Of a stretch of 64,000 nucleotides of DNA, positions 34,162 through 43,529 are shown piece after piece (the first letter of the stretch is position 1; each line of letters begins with the position of its first letter). The stretch comes from CAZCPB01 sp044223975 (GTDB lineage: Bacteria; Planctomycetota; Phycisphaerae; Phycisphaerales; UBA1924). Location of the stretch: NCBI GenBank assembly GCA_044223975.1, contig JBGALI010000005.1, positions 124,001 to 188,000 of the forward strand, written 5' to 3'. A program made the position numbers and the translations under genes. The notes beneath the pieces were generated by a model. It did no database searches. It saw nothing but the letters and a program-made list of their open reading frames with translations, and had not been told where the DNA came from.

Positions 34162-37100
34162 GCGACGCTCTCCTTCTCGGCCTCCGCCAGTTCCTCGGAG
34201 CCGCGCGTGCACCGGATGGTCACCGTGCGGGCCCGGTCGCGGCGCCGCACGCACGCCGGCGGCGGCAACGGCGCGATCCGCTGTCCCGGCATCGGCACCG
34301 GCAGCGGGTCGATCACCGCCGCTCCCGCCTGCATCAGCCAGTGGTCGTAGAAGCCCTCAAGCTCAAGGTACACCGCGTCGCATCGCGTCAGACGCGGCAC
34401 GACCCACTGGGCCGGCAGTCCGCCACGCTCAGACCTCAGCGACAGCAGCAACTCAACGTTCGCGCGAACCCGGTCGTACGCGTCGCACCCCGTGATCGCC
34501 GCGTACGTCGCCGCCGAGTGCGCCAACAGGTCGACGCTGACCAGCGCGGGCCCGATCTCCGCCAGGGCGCGAACGTCGTCGGCCGGACCGGCCAGGTCGG
34601 TGCGGACGTGCACCGCCCCATACCCCGCGCGGCAGGCCGCGCCCAGCACCGCGCGCCACTCCGGGTGCAGCAGCGGATCGCCCCGACCCTCGAGGCTGAG
34701 CACCGTGGACGCATCGGCGAACCGTGTCACCGCGTCCAGCGCCTGCTCGAGCGGGATCATCGATCCGCGCCCCGTGTCGTGCGCCAGCCACAGCGCCCGC
34801 TGCCCGCCGCCGGGCCTCTGCGTGCACAGCTCCAGCCGCACGATCTCGGCCCGTTCATGCTCGCAAGCGCCCGCGAGCTCCGCGCCAATGTTCTCAGCAC
34901 GTACCGAGCCCGGATCGCCCGCGATCCGGTCCAGCAGCGGCGCCAGCGCCGCACGCTCGAACGGCGCATCGGGGATGCAACGGATCCCAACATCGCGAAG
35001 CGACGGCGCAATGCTCACGCACACCGGCTTGCCGATCGGGTCCGCCTGTGGCGCGATCGGGATGTACCCGAGCAACGCCCCGAGGGTCCCGAACGCGCCC
35101 GCCCGTCCCTGCGCCTCCCCCAGCTCGCGCAGCGCCTTCTCCTCTACCACGCACGTGCCCACGCCCGGGGGCGCCTGGCTGAACGTCAGCTGGTTCACCG
35201 CGGGGTTCTCGCGGTAGCGAGAGACGGTCGCGTCCACGAGAACGGGATCGATCAGGCACCAGTCGGCCCCGACCACCGCCGCCGCGTCGATGCCGAATCG
35301 CTCCAGCAACGGCGCTACCAGCGAGGGGCAGCACGCCTCATCGAACACCGACATGTTCCCCGGCCCGCCGCGCCACGCGTGACGCGCCACCAGCCGCGCC
35401 CCCGCGATGCTCCGGGCACGCTCGCGCGCGGCCGTCATGTCCGCGCCGGCAAACTCGACGCGCACGCCCGGGGCGCCCTGCCGCCCCTGCGCGCCGGCCA
35501 TCGCGCGAAGGGAGCTCTCGTCGTCGCCGATCACCAGCACGGCGTCGATCTCGCGGCACAGCCGCAGGCGAGAAAGCGTGAGTTCCAGCGCCGTCCGCCC
35601 GCCCGCCACGGGCGCGCCCAGGTCCCGCTCGGACCCCAGCCCCGAACGCACCGCGTCGGCGTGAACCACGGCCCACACGCGCGCCCGGGCCGGTGAAGCG
35701 GCCCGCGCCTCCGAGCCCGCGGGCGCCGCCGCTCGCGCCGCGCGTGCGGGCGCCACGCGCCCATCGAGCGATTGCCCCGCATCGTCGAGCATGGAGCCCA
35801 GCGCATCGGCCGCGTCGGCCAGCCATTCCACGTTGGTGATGTCCCGCTCGATCTGCCGCCGCTGACGCTCAAGCTCAGGGAGCGAGTCGTCAAGCTCCAA
35901 GGCCCGGTCGGTCCGCAGACGGTTGAGCGTCCCGGTCTGGTTCAGGAACTGCACCAGGTCGTACCCGACCCCGAGCGCTTCAACGCGATCACGCAGCCCG
36001 TAGACCTTCTGAATCAACGCGTTCACGCGCCCGTTGTCGCCCACGGCGCCCTGCATCTGCCGCAGCAGGTCCGCCGTCTGCCGGCTCAGCGCCGCGACCT
36101 GCCACACCTCGCGCCGCACCTCGCCCGCCCGCTCGCGGATGCGCGAGCGCAGCGGGTCATCGCCCGCGCCGCCGGTCGCGGTCCCCTGCAGCCGCCGCTC
36201 CTGCGCGGCAGGCCCGGGCACGCCGGCGCGCGAACCCGACGGACCACCACTCAACGGCTCGAGCGCTTCGCGCAGCGTCATCACCCGCGTGTGCCGCTTG
36301 GCCACCCCGCCCTCGGTCGCATCAATGACGGTCAGCCCCGCGCCCGAGTCGGACAGAAAGTCCCGCTCGAACTGCGCCAGGTACGTCGTCATCTGCTCGT
36401 CGGTGTACACCGGCCGACCCAGGACGTCCGTCCGCCTGTGCAGCATCGAGCGCGAACGCACGATCCGCTGCCACTCGAGCATCTCCAGCGTGTTGAAGTC
36501 GTTGAGCTCCCCCGACCACACCTGGTGGATCGCGGCGCCCGCGTAGTAGTACTGCCCGTCCGTGAACCCAAGGTCCTGCCCGATCAGGATCACCGGATCG
36601 CACCCCACGTGCCGCGCCAGGTAATACGCCAGGTGCGCCACCGTCGCGCCCGGGCGCAACGAGCCCTTGGGATGCGCGATCTTGGGCCCCAGCACCCCGT
36701 CGAGCACGCGCGACGAAGGACACCGGACCACGCCCGGGAACGCGCGCAGCACCTTGGGGTGCGCCTTGGGCTCGACCACCAGCTCAATACCTTCCACGTC
36801 CGAGGCGCTCAGCCCTTCGTAAAACCGAGCGCTCACCTCCGCATAGTCCAGGCTGGTCACATAGTCCGGGCGTATGCCCCGCGCCAGCAGCGTCTTGAGC
36901 ACCGTCTGCACCGCCACCACGACCACCCGCTCGCGCACCCCCGGCCGCGACAACTCATCGATGTTCCGGTGCAGGCTCGGCCCCGCGGCAACCACCACCG
37001 CCGGCTTCCCCTTGTGCAGATTCTCAAGCTCCGCCACGCCCAGCGCCCGCGCGTACGGCTCGAGATTCCCAAGTTCATTGCGGAACGTCGCGTCCACCTG

Positions 37101-37706
37101 CACCAGCGTCGTCAGGATCGTCGTCCGGACCGCCCGCATCACCTCCGCGAACCGCGCGCTGAACCGGTCCGCGTCCCCCCCCAGCCTTGCGCGGCTCGGC
37201 GGGTGCGACAGAAACTTCACGCCCAGCGCCAGCAGCCCCTCAACGCCCGACACCGCCCCGGCGATCGCCGCGGCATCATCGGGATCGGTGAGCACGCACA
37301 CGTTGCTCTGCGTGATCCACGACGTGCAGTCCACACGCTCCAGCACCGCACGCAGCAGCGCCACGTCGGGCTCAAAGATGAAGATCACGCCCGTCCGCTT
37401 CAGTCTCGACGCCAGCGGGCCCAGGTGGTGCCCGAGGCCAAACCCCAGCACCGCGACCCCCGCCGCCTGCTCCAGCGGCACCGAATCCGCGTGTCGGCGG
37501 CCTTCCTCGATCGGTCGATGAGCGCTCGCCAAGCGCCGCCCGTCGGCGATACCCGTGAGCCCGCCATCGTCAGCAACCGCAAGCACCAGGTCGTGACGCG
37601 GCGGAGCCGCCCGGATCGCGCTCGCGGCACGGGCCGACCCGGCGCCGAGCGCGCGCAGGTTCCGCTCCAGCACTGACGCCTCCGGCGTGGGGACCCGCAT
37701 GGTCAT
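34158..37706 (-). CDS. Giant motility-associated-factor glycosyltransferase fusion (MAF + NTP-transferase-like + radical-SAM-like)
   Basis: 1182 residues from the ATG at 37706. The frame stays open 276 codons upstream, but only as a shadow of the divergent gene. Residues 1-480 are a Maf/DUF115 glycosyltransferase: VAVLGFGLGHHLGPLASRL, KPAVVVAAGPSLHRNIDEL, PDYVTSLDY and VILIGQDLGFTDGQYYYAG. A helical linker (520-640) follows. Residues 675-900 resemble a SpsF/CMP-KDO-type nucleotidyltransferase (VWAVVHADAVRSGLGSERDL, GRTALELTLSRL). Residues 955-1150 resemble a radical SAM/SPASM half-barrel (LEGRGDPLLHPEW) but lack the CxxxCxxC cluster motif. Mafs transfer nonulosonic acids to flagellin, consistent with the neuABC genes that follow. 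Confidence 0.85.
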   Translation of the reverse strand: MTMRVPTPEASVLERNLRALGAGSARAASAIRAAPPRHDLVLAVADDGGLTGIADGRRLASAHRPIEEGRRHADSVPLEQAAGVAVLGFGLGHHLGPLASRLKRTGVIFIFEPDVALLRAVLERVDCTSWITQSNVCVLTDPDDAAAIAGAVSGVEGLLALGVKFLSHPPSRARLGGDADRFSARFAEVMRAVRTTILTTLVQVDATFRNELGNLEPYARALGVAELENLHKGKPAVVVAAGPSLHRNIDELSRPGVRERVVVVAVQTVLKTLLARGIRPDYVTSLDYAEVSARFYEGLSASDVEGIELVVEPKAHPKVLRAFPGVVRCPSSRVLDGVLGPKIAHPKGSLRPGATVAHLAYYLARHVGCDPVILIGQDLGFTDGQYYYAGAAIHQVWSGELNDFNTLEMLEWQRIVRSRSMLHRRTDVLGRPVYTDEQMTTYLAQFERDFLSDSGAGLTVIDATEGGVAKRHTRVMTLREALEPLSGGPSGSRAGVPGPAAQERRLQGTATGGAGDDPLRSRIRERAGEVRREVWQVAALSRQTADLLRQMQGAVGDNGRVNALIQKVYGLRDRVEALGVGYDLVQFLNQTGTLNRLRTDRALELDDSLPELERQRRQIERDITNVEWLADAADALGSMLDDAGQSLDGRVAPARAARAAAPAGSEARAASPARARVWAVVHADAVRSGLGSERDLGAPVAGGRTALELTLSRLRLCREIDAVLVIGDDESSLRAMAGAQGRQGAPGVRVEFAGADMTAARERARSIAGARLVARHAWRGGPGNMSVFDEACCPSLVAPLLERFGIDAAAVVGADWCLIDPVLVDATVSRYRENPAVNQLTFSQAPPGVGTCVVEEKALRELGEAQGRAGAFGTLGALLGYIPIAPQADPIGKPVCVSIAPSLRDVGIRCIPDAPFERAALAPLLDRIAGDPGSVRAENIGAELAGACEHERAEIVRLELCTQRPGGGQRALWLAHDTGRGSMIPLEQALDAVTRFADASTVLSLEGRGDPLLHPEWRAVLGAACRAGYGAVHVRTDLAGPADDVRALAEIGPALVSVDLLAHSAATYAAITGCDAYDRVRANVELLLSLRSERGGLPAQWVVPRLTRCDAVYLELEGFYDHWLMQAGAAVIDPLPVPMPGQRIAPLPPPACVRRRDRARTVTIRCTRGSEELAEAEKESVA

Positions 37707-37842
37707 GGACGCTCCGCTCCATGGAGCATCCGAACGCGCGGTGTCCGCGCGCCGGGACGCTTCGGGTTCTGATCGGTCCGAAGCTCCGAATCTCTGGAAA
37801 GAAGGCCGCGGCCCCGAGCCGCCGCCGTGCGAACACTCTCGC

Positions 37843-38562
37843 ATGGACCGCACGGCAATCCCGCGCCCGGTCGGAACCGCCCTCGCCATCCTCGGTTCGC
37901 TCGCCGCGACTGCCGCGGCAGCCGCGCGCCAGGGCGGCCTGAGCATGATCGAGCCCCCCGCACCGCCGCCCCTGCCGCCGGCGCCGATCTGGGAGCACCT
38001 GCTCCTGGAGAACCCCTGGCCGCTCGCGATCATCCTCGCCGCCGGCGCCATCGTCGCCTTTGTCACCATGCGGCACCGTGCGACCACGCGCCGCACGGCC
38101 GCGGCAGTCGCGGGCCCGGCCCTCGCCGCCGCCGGCGTGCTGGTGCTGGCGTCCCTCGTCGAGACCGCCCGCGAGCAGATGCGGCACCAGACCTTCCAAC
38201 TGATCAGCGCCGCGGCACGCGCCAGCGTCACCGACACGGGCGCGCTCCTGGCGGCCGACGCGACCCTGTTCCCTCCCGGCGGCGGTGCCGCGCTCGACCG
38301 CGACGACATCCTCGCGCGCGTGCAGCGAGACCTCGGCGGCGCCTGGTGCCTCCGCGAGTGGGCCGTGCTGGAGTGTGAAGCGTCGGTGTCGGGCGACACC
38401 GGCCGCACGCAAGTGAAAGTCCGCGCCACGCCCGAGGCCGCGGGCTTCCCCAATATCTCCTGGTGGCGCCTCGGCTGGCGGCGCGAGCCCTCGGGCCAGT
38501 GGCGGGTCATCTCGATCGAGCCGGTGTCCGTCACCCGCGAGGTCGAGAACCAGCTCCGCTAG
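37843..38562 (+). CDS. Membrane-anchored NTF2-like protein, function unknown
   Basis: 239 residues from the ATG at 37843. The earlier in-frame start would overlap the divergent MAF gene. Hydrophobic segments at about 8-22 and 48-66 (PLAIILAAGAIVAFVTM), then 74-92, precede a soluble domain ending RLGWRREPSGQWRVISIEPV, which resembles SnoaL/NTF2-like DUF domains. It is divergently transcribed from the glycosylation operon, with 136 bp between starts. Confidence 0.72.
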   Translation: MDRTAIPRPVGTALAILGSLAATAAAAARQGGLSMIEPPAPPPLPPAPIWEHLLLENPWPLAIILAAGAIVAFVTMRHRATTRRTAAAVAGPALAAAGVLVLASLVETAREQMRHQTFQLISAAARASVTDTGALLAADATLFPPGGGAALDRDDILARVQRDLGGAWCLREWAVLECEASVSGDTGRTQVKVRATPEAAGFPNISWWRLGWRREPSGQWRVISIEPVSVTREVENQLR

Positions 38563-38589
38563 CGTTCCGCCCGCGCCGTCAACACGGAC

Positions 38590-38638
38590 AAAAATAAAGA
38601 GAGGGCGTGCAGGGTTCCGTCCCGGCGACGCCCTCTCT
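38590..38638. terminator. Bidirectional terminator between convergent genes
   Basis: AGAGAGGGCGT (38598-38608) pairs with ACGCCCTCTCT (38628-38638). The minus-strand product is followed by TTTATTTTTG, a good tract for the M1 peptidase gene. The plus-strand side (TTGCTTTCGG) is weaker. Confidence 0.8.
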
Positions 38639-38658
38639 TGCTTTCGGAAGTGAAAGGC

Positions 38659-40995
38659 TCAGCAGCCGAAGTAGAAATCGTTGGTGAACGCGTCGAAGTC
38701 CTCGCCCGAGACGAACGTGTCGCCGTTGTAGTCGGCGAAGGGATCGCCGAACTCAAAGGCCGCGACGAACGCGTCGAAGTCGTCACCGTTCACGAAGCCG
38801 TCGTGGTTCACGTCGGCCGGGCAGTAGTTGATGGTGAACGTGTACACCGCCTGGCCGCTCGACACGCCGTTGCCGCTGGGCAAGGACGCCGGGCTCGACG
38901 CGTTGGCGATCTCCCCGTCGAGCGCGATCGCGCCCACCGCCGACTTGGCCGTGTCTTTCACCGTCACGATGTACACGCCGGGGGGCATCGACCCGCCGTA
39001 GTTCAGCGTCGTCGTGAAGTTCCCGGCGCTGTACGAGAACGTGAACGGCTCGGGGTTCCCGTCCCGCGTCACCACGTAGTCGGCCGCGGTGGTCGTGACG
39101 TTGTCGCTGAACGTGACCGTGATCGCCGACGGCGCCGCCTGCGGCGCGATCGCGGCGCCCAGCGCCGGCGTCGCCTGCACCACCTTCGGCGGGCCCTGCA
39201 CGTACGTCGTCGCGGTCGTGCTCGAGTCCAGGATCCAGTCGTTCTCATCGAACACGATCGACGTCGCCGGCGCCGCGATCGGCACCACGAACCACTGGTT
39301 CGCCAGCGCATCGTTGGGCACCGTCACCAGCTGGTTCCCCGCCGTCGTGTTCACGCGCACCTTCACCGGCATCGTGAACAGCGGGCTCCCCTGCGTCTGC
39401 TTGATCAAGAGCCGCAGGTACGACTGCCCGTTCACCGTGAACGTCTGCCACGCGTGCTGGTACGCCGGGTTGCCCCCGCCGTACACCCACTCGTTGAAGA
39501 ACGGCGTCAGGTCCTGCCCGAACGTGCTCGACATCGACGCGGCAAAGTCGTCGGTCGTCGCGCCCGATCCCTGGAACGCCGCCCGGTAGTCCTTCAGGCC
39601 CTGGAAGAACAGCGTGTCACCCATCACGCCGCGCAGCATGTGCAGGACCCAGCTCCCCTTGTCGTAGGAGTTGTTGCTGCTGAAGATCGTGTTCATGTCC
39701 GCCACGCCCGCGTCGCTCACGTACACCGTGGCGCCCGGCGTGCCCGGCCTGCTCCCGGCCATCGCGCTGTAATACGCCGGCCAGTTCGCCGTGCCGGTCT
39801 TGTACTGCTCCCACAGGTTGGCGGCGTACGTCGCAAAGCCCTCGTTGAGCCAGATGTTGTTCCACGTTTTGCACGTGACGTTGTCGCCCCACCACTGGTG
39901 GCCCAGCTCGTGCGCCGTCACGCTCTCGCTGAACCCGCCCCCCTGGCCGGTCATGGTCTGGTGCTCCATGCCGCCGCCGAACGTGAACTCGTAGATGCCG
40001 TACTTTTCGTTGACGAACGGGTAGAGCCCGAAGTAGGGCTCGTACGCCGCCATCATGTCCACGCACTTGGCCCACACCGCCTTGTTCGGGGCCGTGTTGT
40101 TCGCCGGCGTGATGTACAGGTTCACGGGCATCGACCCGCCCGTGTAGTTGTACGTGTAGTTCGTCTGCCCGTACACCGTCGAGCCGATCGACACCAGGTA
40201 CGGCGCGATCGGGTAGTTGCTCGACCACCGGTACCGCTTGCGGCTGCCGCTCAGCGTGTCCACGCCCTGCAGCACGCCGTTGCTCACGCTCGTCAGCGTG
40301 CTCGGCGCCGTGATCCACACCGTCGGCAGGAACTTGTCGGAGTTGTCCCCCGGGGCGCCGAAGTCACCGTCCTTCACCGGCCACCACGTCCCCGCAAAGT
40401 ACGCCTCGCTCAGGCTGAACACCGCCGTGTTCCCGCTCAGCGTCGTGAACTCGATCGACCCGAACCCGCGCGACACCGCAAGCCCGTTGTACCCGACCAC
40501 CACCGTGAACACGTCGCCCGCGTTCTTGGGCGTGGGCAGCGTCACCGTCCGCCCGTACGTCCCGCTCGCCGCCCACGTCGCGGCAACCCCGTTCACCGTC
40601 AGAGTCGTGATGTTGTACTGCGACCGCAGACGGAACGTGAACTGCGTCAGCCCGTTCACCAGGCTTTTCACCGTCATGGTGTTGGTGCCGATGATGTTCT
40701 GCGTCCCGCTCGACGGCACCAGCTCGATGTCCAGGAAGCACGTCAACAGGTCCGTCGCCGTCGACGCCTCGCGCGACCCGCCCCCCGGCGGCGGCAGCAT
40801 CGGCGACCCGTCAGGGTTCAGCCCCGCCTCGATCATGTTCCACGCCGCCGTCGCCTTGCAGCACGGCACCTTCCCCGGCGCCATCCGCTGCAGCAGCGGC
40901 CGCTGATTCTCCTGCGCCAGCCCCGCCGGCACGCCCACGAACGCCGCAAGAATGAAGGGAGAAAGCACGAGCCGACAGTGGCGCTTCAGGGACAT
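38659..40995 (-). CDS. Secreted M1-family metallopeptidase with dockerin-like tail
   Basis: 778 residues. Signal peptide 1-27 (LSPFILAAFVGVPAGLA). The N-terminal beta domain (80-290) is followed by the catalytic domain with GGMEHQ (the GAMEN-loop equivalent, 341-346), zinc-binding HELGH (362-366) in HELGHQWWG, and NEGFATY with the third ligand E385. A beta-sandwich Big-type domain lies at about 645-720 (AITVTFSDNVTTTAADYVV). Residues 728-778 form a GC-type dockerin-like pair of calcium loops (CPADVNHDGFVNGDDFDAF and DYNGDTFVSGEDFDAF). An aminopeptidase acting outside the cytoplasm is expected. The dockerin-like tail is typical of Phycisphaerae secreted proteins. Confidence 0.93.
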   Translation of the reverse strand: MSLKRHCRLVLSPFILAAFVGVPAGLAQENQRPLLQRMAPGKVPCCKATAAWNMIEAGLNPDGSPMLPPPGGGSREASTATDLLTCFLDIELVPSSGTQNIIGTNTMTVKSLVNGLTQFTFRLRSQYNITTLTVNGVAATWAASGTYGRTVTLPTPKNAGDVFTVVVGYNGLAVSRGFGSIEFTTLSGNTAVFSLSEAYFAGTWWPVKDGDFGAPGDNSDKFLPTVWITAPSTLTSVSNGVLQGVDTLSGSRKRYRWSSNYPIAPYLVSIGSTVYGQTNYTYNYTGGSMPVNLYITPANNTAPNKAVWAKCVDMMAAYEPYFGLYPFVNEKYGIYEFTFGGGMEHQTMTGQGGGFSESVTAHELGHQWWGDNVTCKTWNNIWLNEGFATYAANLWEQYKTGTANWPAYYSAMAGSRPGTPGATVYVSDAGVADMNTIFSSNNSYDKGSWVLHMLRGVMGDTLFFQGLKDYRAAFQGSGATTDDFAASMSSTFGQDLTPFFNEWVYGGGNPAYQHAWQTFTVNGQSYLRLLIKQTQGSPLFTMPVKVRVNTTAGNQLVTVPNDALANQWFVVPIAAPATSIVFDENDWILDSSTTATTYVQGPPKVVQATPALGAAIAPQAAPSAITVTFSDNVTTTAADYVVTRDGNPEPFTFSYSAGNFTTTLNYGGSMPPGVYIVTVKDTAKSAVGAIALDGEIANASSPASLPSGNGVSSGQAVYTFTINYCPADVNHDGFVNGDDFDAFVAAFEFGDPFADYNGDTFVSGEDFDAFTNDFYFGC

Positions 40996-41322
40996 GGAAG
41001 TTCCTTGCCAGAGGGAGCGGGCCGATAACGCCCGGGGGGAAAGGGATCGCGTCTACAACATAACCTGAGATCCAAACCGGCCCAAGAGATACGCCCGAAT
41101 CCCCTTTCGGATGCCTCCCTATTAGGACCTTCCCCCGGCCCCAAACGCCCGCACGCCGGGTAAAACACCGGCCCGCGGCAATGAAGAACTCCACACCCGA
41201 CCGCGAGCGCGGGCCCGCGCGGTCACCAACAAAATTCACAACCGCGCCGCCCTCGAAGCTCCGTGCGCTCCTCGAGGCCCACCGCGCGCGGCGACTCAAT
41301 CCCCACCATCATCAAATCACGC

Positions 41323-41364
41323 CTCCCCCCTCCCAGAGGGAGGGGGGCCGGGGGGGTGGGTTTG
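41323..41364. repeat. C/G-rich palindromic repeat, copy 2
   Basis: Identical to 14487-14529: CTCCCCCCTCCC, AGA, GGGAGGGGGG, then CCGGGGGGGTGGGTTTG. It lies in the 500-bp gap (40996-41499) between the peptidase and the FGE-like array. The rest of that gap shows no gene. Confidence 0.85.
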
Positions 41365-41499
41365 TCGTTTCTCTTCCATCACCTACCCCGCCGCGCCTTT
41401 CAGCGCGAGGAGTTTCGAGCGAAGTCACCACCTCTGGCCCGCGACGAGCCGGTCAAAGGCGTTGATTACCTTCGCGGCACGGTTCCAAACGGACTGGCC

Positions 41500-42513
41500 T
41501 TACCTTCTCCTGCGGCGCAGGAACCCAGCGCTTCCCACAAAGGCGACCGTCACCACGGACGGCGCCGGAATCTGGCTCGCGATTCTGAAGCCAAAGAACC
41601 CTTCGGTGATCGGAGCAGCACCGTCGCGAGTGCTGATGTGGTCAAATGCCGCGCCAGCGGAGTCGCCGGCATGCGACCCGTCAGCCCAGCGATAGTTCCA
41701 GCCCCCGTTCTGAAACAGCAGCGGCTCCTCAAGCCACTCGCTCGCTCCGCCCGAGAGATCCCAGAGGCCGTAGGGCGATTTCGAGCTTGTGTAGGCGCCC
41801 AGTGGGATAAAGAGTTCACCGAACCCGCCGGGGTGATAGCCCGCGCTTGTCTCGCCCACACCGGGAGCACCGGGGACAGGCGCGGAGTCCGAACCGTAGC
41901 AGAATGTCCACCAGCCGCCCTGGCCGGTGCCGTTTTTGTTGGGGTCGTAGTGCGCCGCCTTCAGCCATTCATCAAGAGTGGGAATCCAGAACTTGGCGCC
42001 GGGCGAGTGGGTGAGTTGATCGGTATACGGAGTGATGTTGTTCCCGCCCCCGAACATCGCCGCGTCGTACGCGCCCGACTGGCAACTCGCCCAGCTTTCC
42101 TGCTTGCCGTTGTTCAGCCAGTTGGCGTAGTACGCGCCCGCACGCCAGTTGAGCCCGATGACGGGCCGCATCGGTTCGTTCGCCACGTAGAAGCCGCCAA
42201 CCTGGCTCGCGCCCCAGAACGCGGGGCGGAGTCTGGGGTTGTTCAGGTCCACGTGATCACGAAGAGCCATGTTCAGGAAGTCGGCCCACTGAGCGGTGGT
42301 GATTTCGAGTTTGGACATCCGGTACGCGTAGGAAACCGAACCCCGTCCCGTGGTGTTGCCCGGTCCTGCGTACGGTGCATTGTTCCGGTCGCTGATGTTC
42401 GCCCACTGAAAGTCGTAATCAGGCGGAGGAACATCGGCGCGGCTCACCAACGCCGGCCCCGCCGCCGCGGCCAGCACCACCGGCATCGCCCACGCGCCGC
42501 GAAGAGCGCTCAT
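41500..42513 (-). CDS. FGE/SUMF1-like secreted protein with PEP-CTERM-like anchor, copy A (last)
   Basis: 337 residues. The ATG at 42513 overlaps the stop of the preceding gene by 4 nt (ATGA). Signal peptide (MPVVLAAAAGPALVSRA). The SUMF1/FGE-sulfatase fold shows YAYRMSKLEITTAQWADFLN, FWIPTLDEWLKAAHYDP, SPYGLWDLSGGASEWLEE and FFGFRIASQ. The FGE copper-binding cysteine pair near the C-terminus is absent, so formylglycine formation is unlikely. The C-terminal anchor (IPAPSVVTVAFVG, then RRRRR) has diverged from the other copies. It is terminal in a four-gene array. Confidence 0.85.
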   Translation of the reverse strand: MSALRGAWAMPVVLAAAAGPALVSRADVPPPDYDFQWANISDRNNAPYAGPGNTTGRGSVSYAYRMSKLEITTAQWADFLNMALRDHVDLNNPRLRPAFWGASQVGGFYVANEPMRPVIGLNWRAGAYYANWLNNGKQESWASCQSGAYDAAMFGGGNNITPYTDQLTHSPGAKFWIPTLDEWLKAAHYDPNKNGTGQGGWWTFCYGSDSAPVPGAPGVGETSAGYHPGGFGELFIPLGAYTSSKSPYGLWDLSGGASEWLEEPLLFQNGGWNYRWADGSHAGDSAGAAFDHISTRDGAAPITEGFFGFRIASQIPAPSVVTVAFVGSAGFLRRRRR

Positions 42514-43529
42514 GGCCCGCGCCTCCGCCGCCCCGCGCACGCGCCGAGCGCCGCAAGCATCACCGCAGCGCCGGACGGCGCCGGAATCTGACTAGCGATG
42601 CGAAACCCGTAAAACCCTCCGATGGTGCCCGGGATGTCGCCGTCGAGCACTCCCACGTGATCAAAGCCAATGTTGCCACCCGCATAGGACCCATCATACA
42701 GCCGGAGGGTGAATCGTCCGCCTCCTTGATCGACCGCCTCTTCAAGCCACTCGGCTGCGCCTCCAGAAAGGTCCCACAGCCCGTACGTGGACGTCGAGGT
42801 CGTGTAGGCGCCAAGGGGAACAAGGAACTCGCCAAACGCGCCGGGCTTCCATCCCGCCGAAGTCTGGCCCACGCCAGGCGCTCCGGGAACGGGCGGGGAA
42901 TCGGAGCGATAGGGGTAGTTCCACCAACCGCTCTGCCCCGCTCCGTTGCGGTTGGGGTCGTAGTGCGCGGCCTTGAGCCACTCATCCAGCGTGGGAATCC
43001 AAAACTTGGCGCTGGGAGAGTGCGCGGACTGATCGGTGAACGTCCCATCGCCCAAGTCCCCGAACGTCGAGGTGTCGTACGCCCCGCTTTGGCAGCTCGC
43101 CCAGCTCTCCTGCTTGCCGTTGTTGAGCCAGTTGCAGTAGTACGCCGCGGCCCGCCACTCGAGCCCGATGACAGGCCGCATCGGCGCGTTGACCACGTAC
43201 GAACCGCCGGACTGAGAAGCCCCCCAGAACGCGGGGCGGAGCCAGGGGTTGTCCAGATCGACCCCCTGCCGGAGCGCCATGTTCAAAAAGTCGGCCCACT
43301 GCTGCGTGGAGGTCTCGAGCTTGGAGATTCGGTACGCGTACGACACCGACCCGCGGCCCGTGGCCAGGCTCCCGAGTATCCCGGGGTACGCCGCGTTGTT
43401 CCGGTCGCTGATGTTCGCCCACTGAAAGTCGTAATCCGGCGGAGGAACATCGGCGCGGCTCACCAACCCCGGCCCCGCCACCGCGGCCAGCACCACCGGC
43501 ATCGCCCACGCGCCGCGAAGAGCGATCAT
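42510..43529 (-). CDS. FGE/SUMF1-like PEP-CTERM protein, copy B
   Basis: 339 residues. The start at 43529 overlaps the copy C stop by 4 nt. Same layout as copy A: a signal peptide nearly identical over the first 25 residues, FGE-like fold (ISKLETSTQQWADFLN, SAKFWIPTLDEWLKAAHYDP, GLWDLSGGAAEWLEE, GFYGFRIASQ) and tail IPAPSGAAVMLAALGACAG then RRRRG. The short Pro-x-Pro motif, hydrophobic stretch and Arg cluster match PEP-CTERM sorting signals, which would retain the protein at the outer envelope. Confidence 0.86.
   Translation of the reverse strand: MIALRGAWAMPVVLAAVAGPGLVSRADVPPPDYDFQWANISDRNNAAYPGILGSLATGRGSVSYAYRISKLETSTQQWADFLNMALRQGVDLDNPWLRPAFWGASQSGGSYVVNAPMRPVIGLEWRAAAYYCNWLNNGKQESWASCQSGAYDTSTFGDLGDGTFTDQSAHSPSAKFWIPTLDEWLKAAHYDPNRNGAGQSGWWNYPYRSDSPPVPGAPGVGQTSAGWKPGAFGEFLVPLGAYTTSTSTYGLWDLSGGAAEWLEEAVDQGGGRFTLRLYDGSYAGGNIGFDHVGVLDGDIPGTIGGFYGFRIASQIPAPSGAAVMLAALGACAGRRRRGP

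Noticed and set aside
35772..37676. 634-codon plus-strand frame inside the MAF fusion gene
   Set aside because: Arg/His/Pro-rich antisense shadow with no recognisable domains.
38638..41028. 796-codon plus-strand frame opposite the M1 peptidase
   Set aside because: Arg/Val/His-rich shadow; the minus strand encodes HELGHQWWG and a signal peptide.
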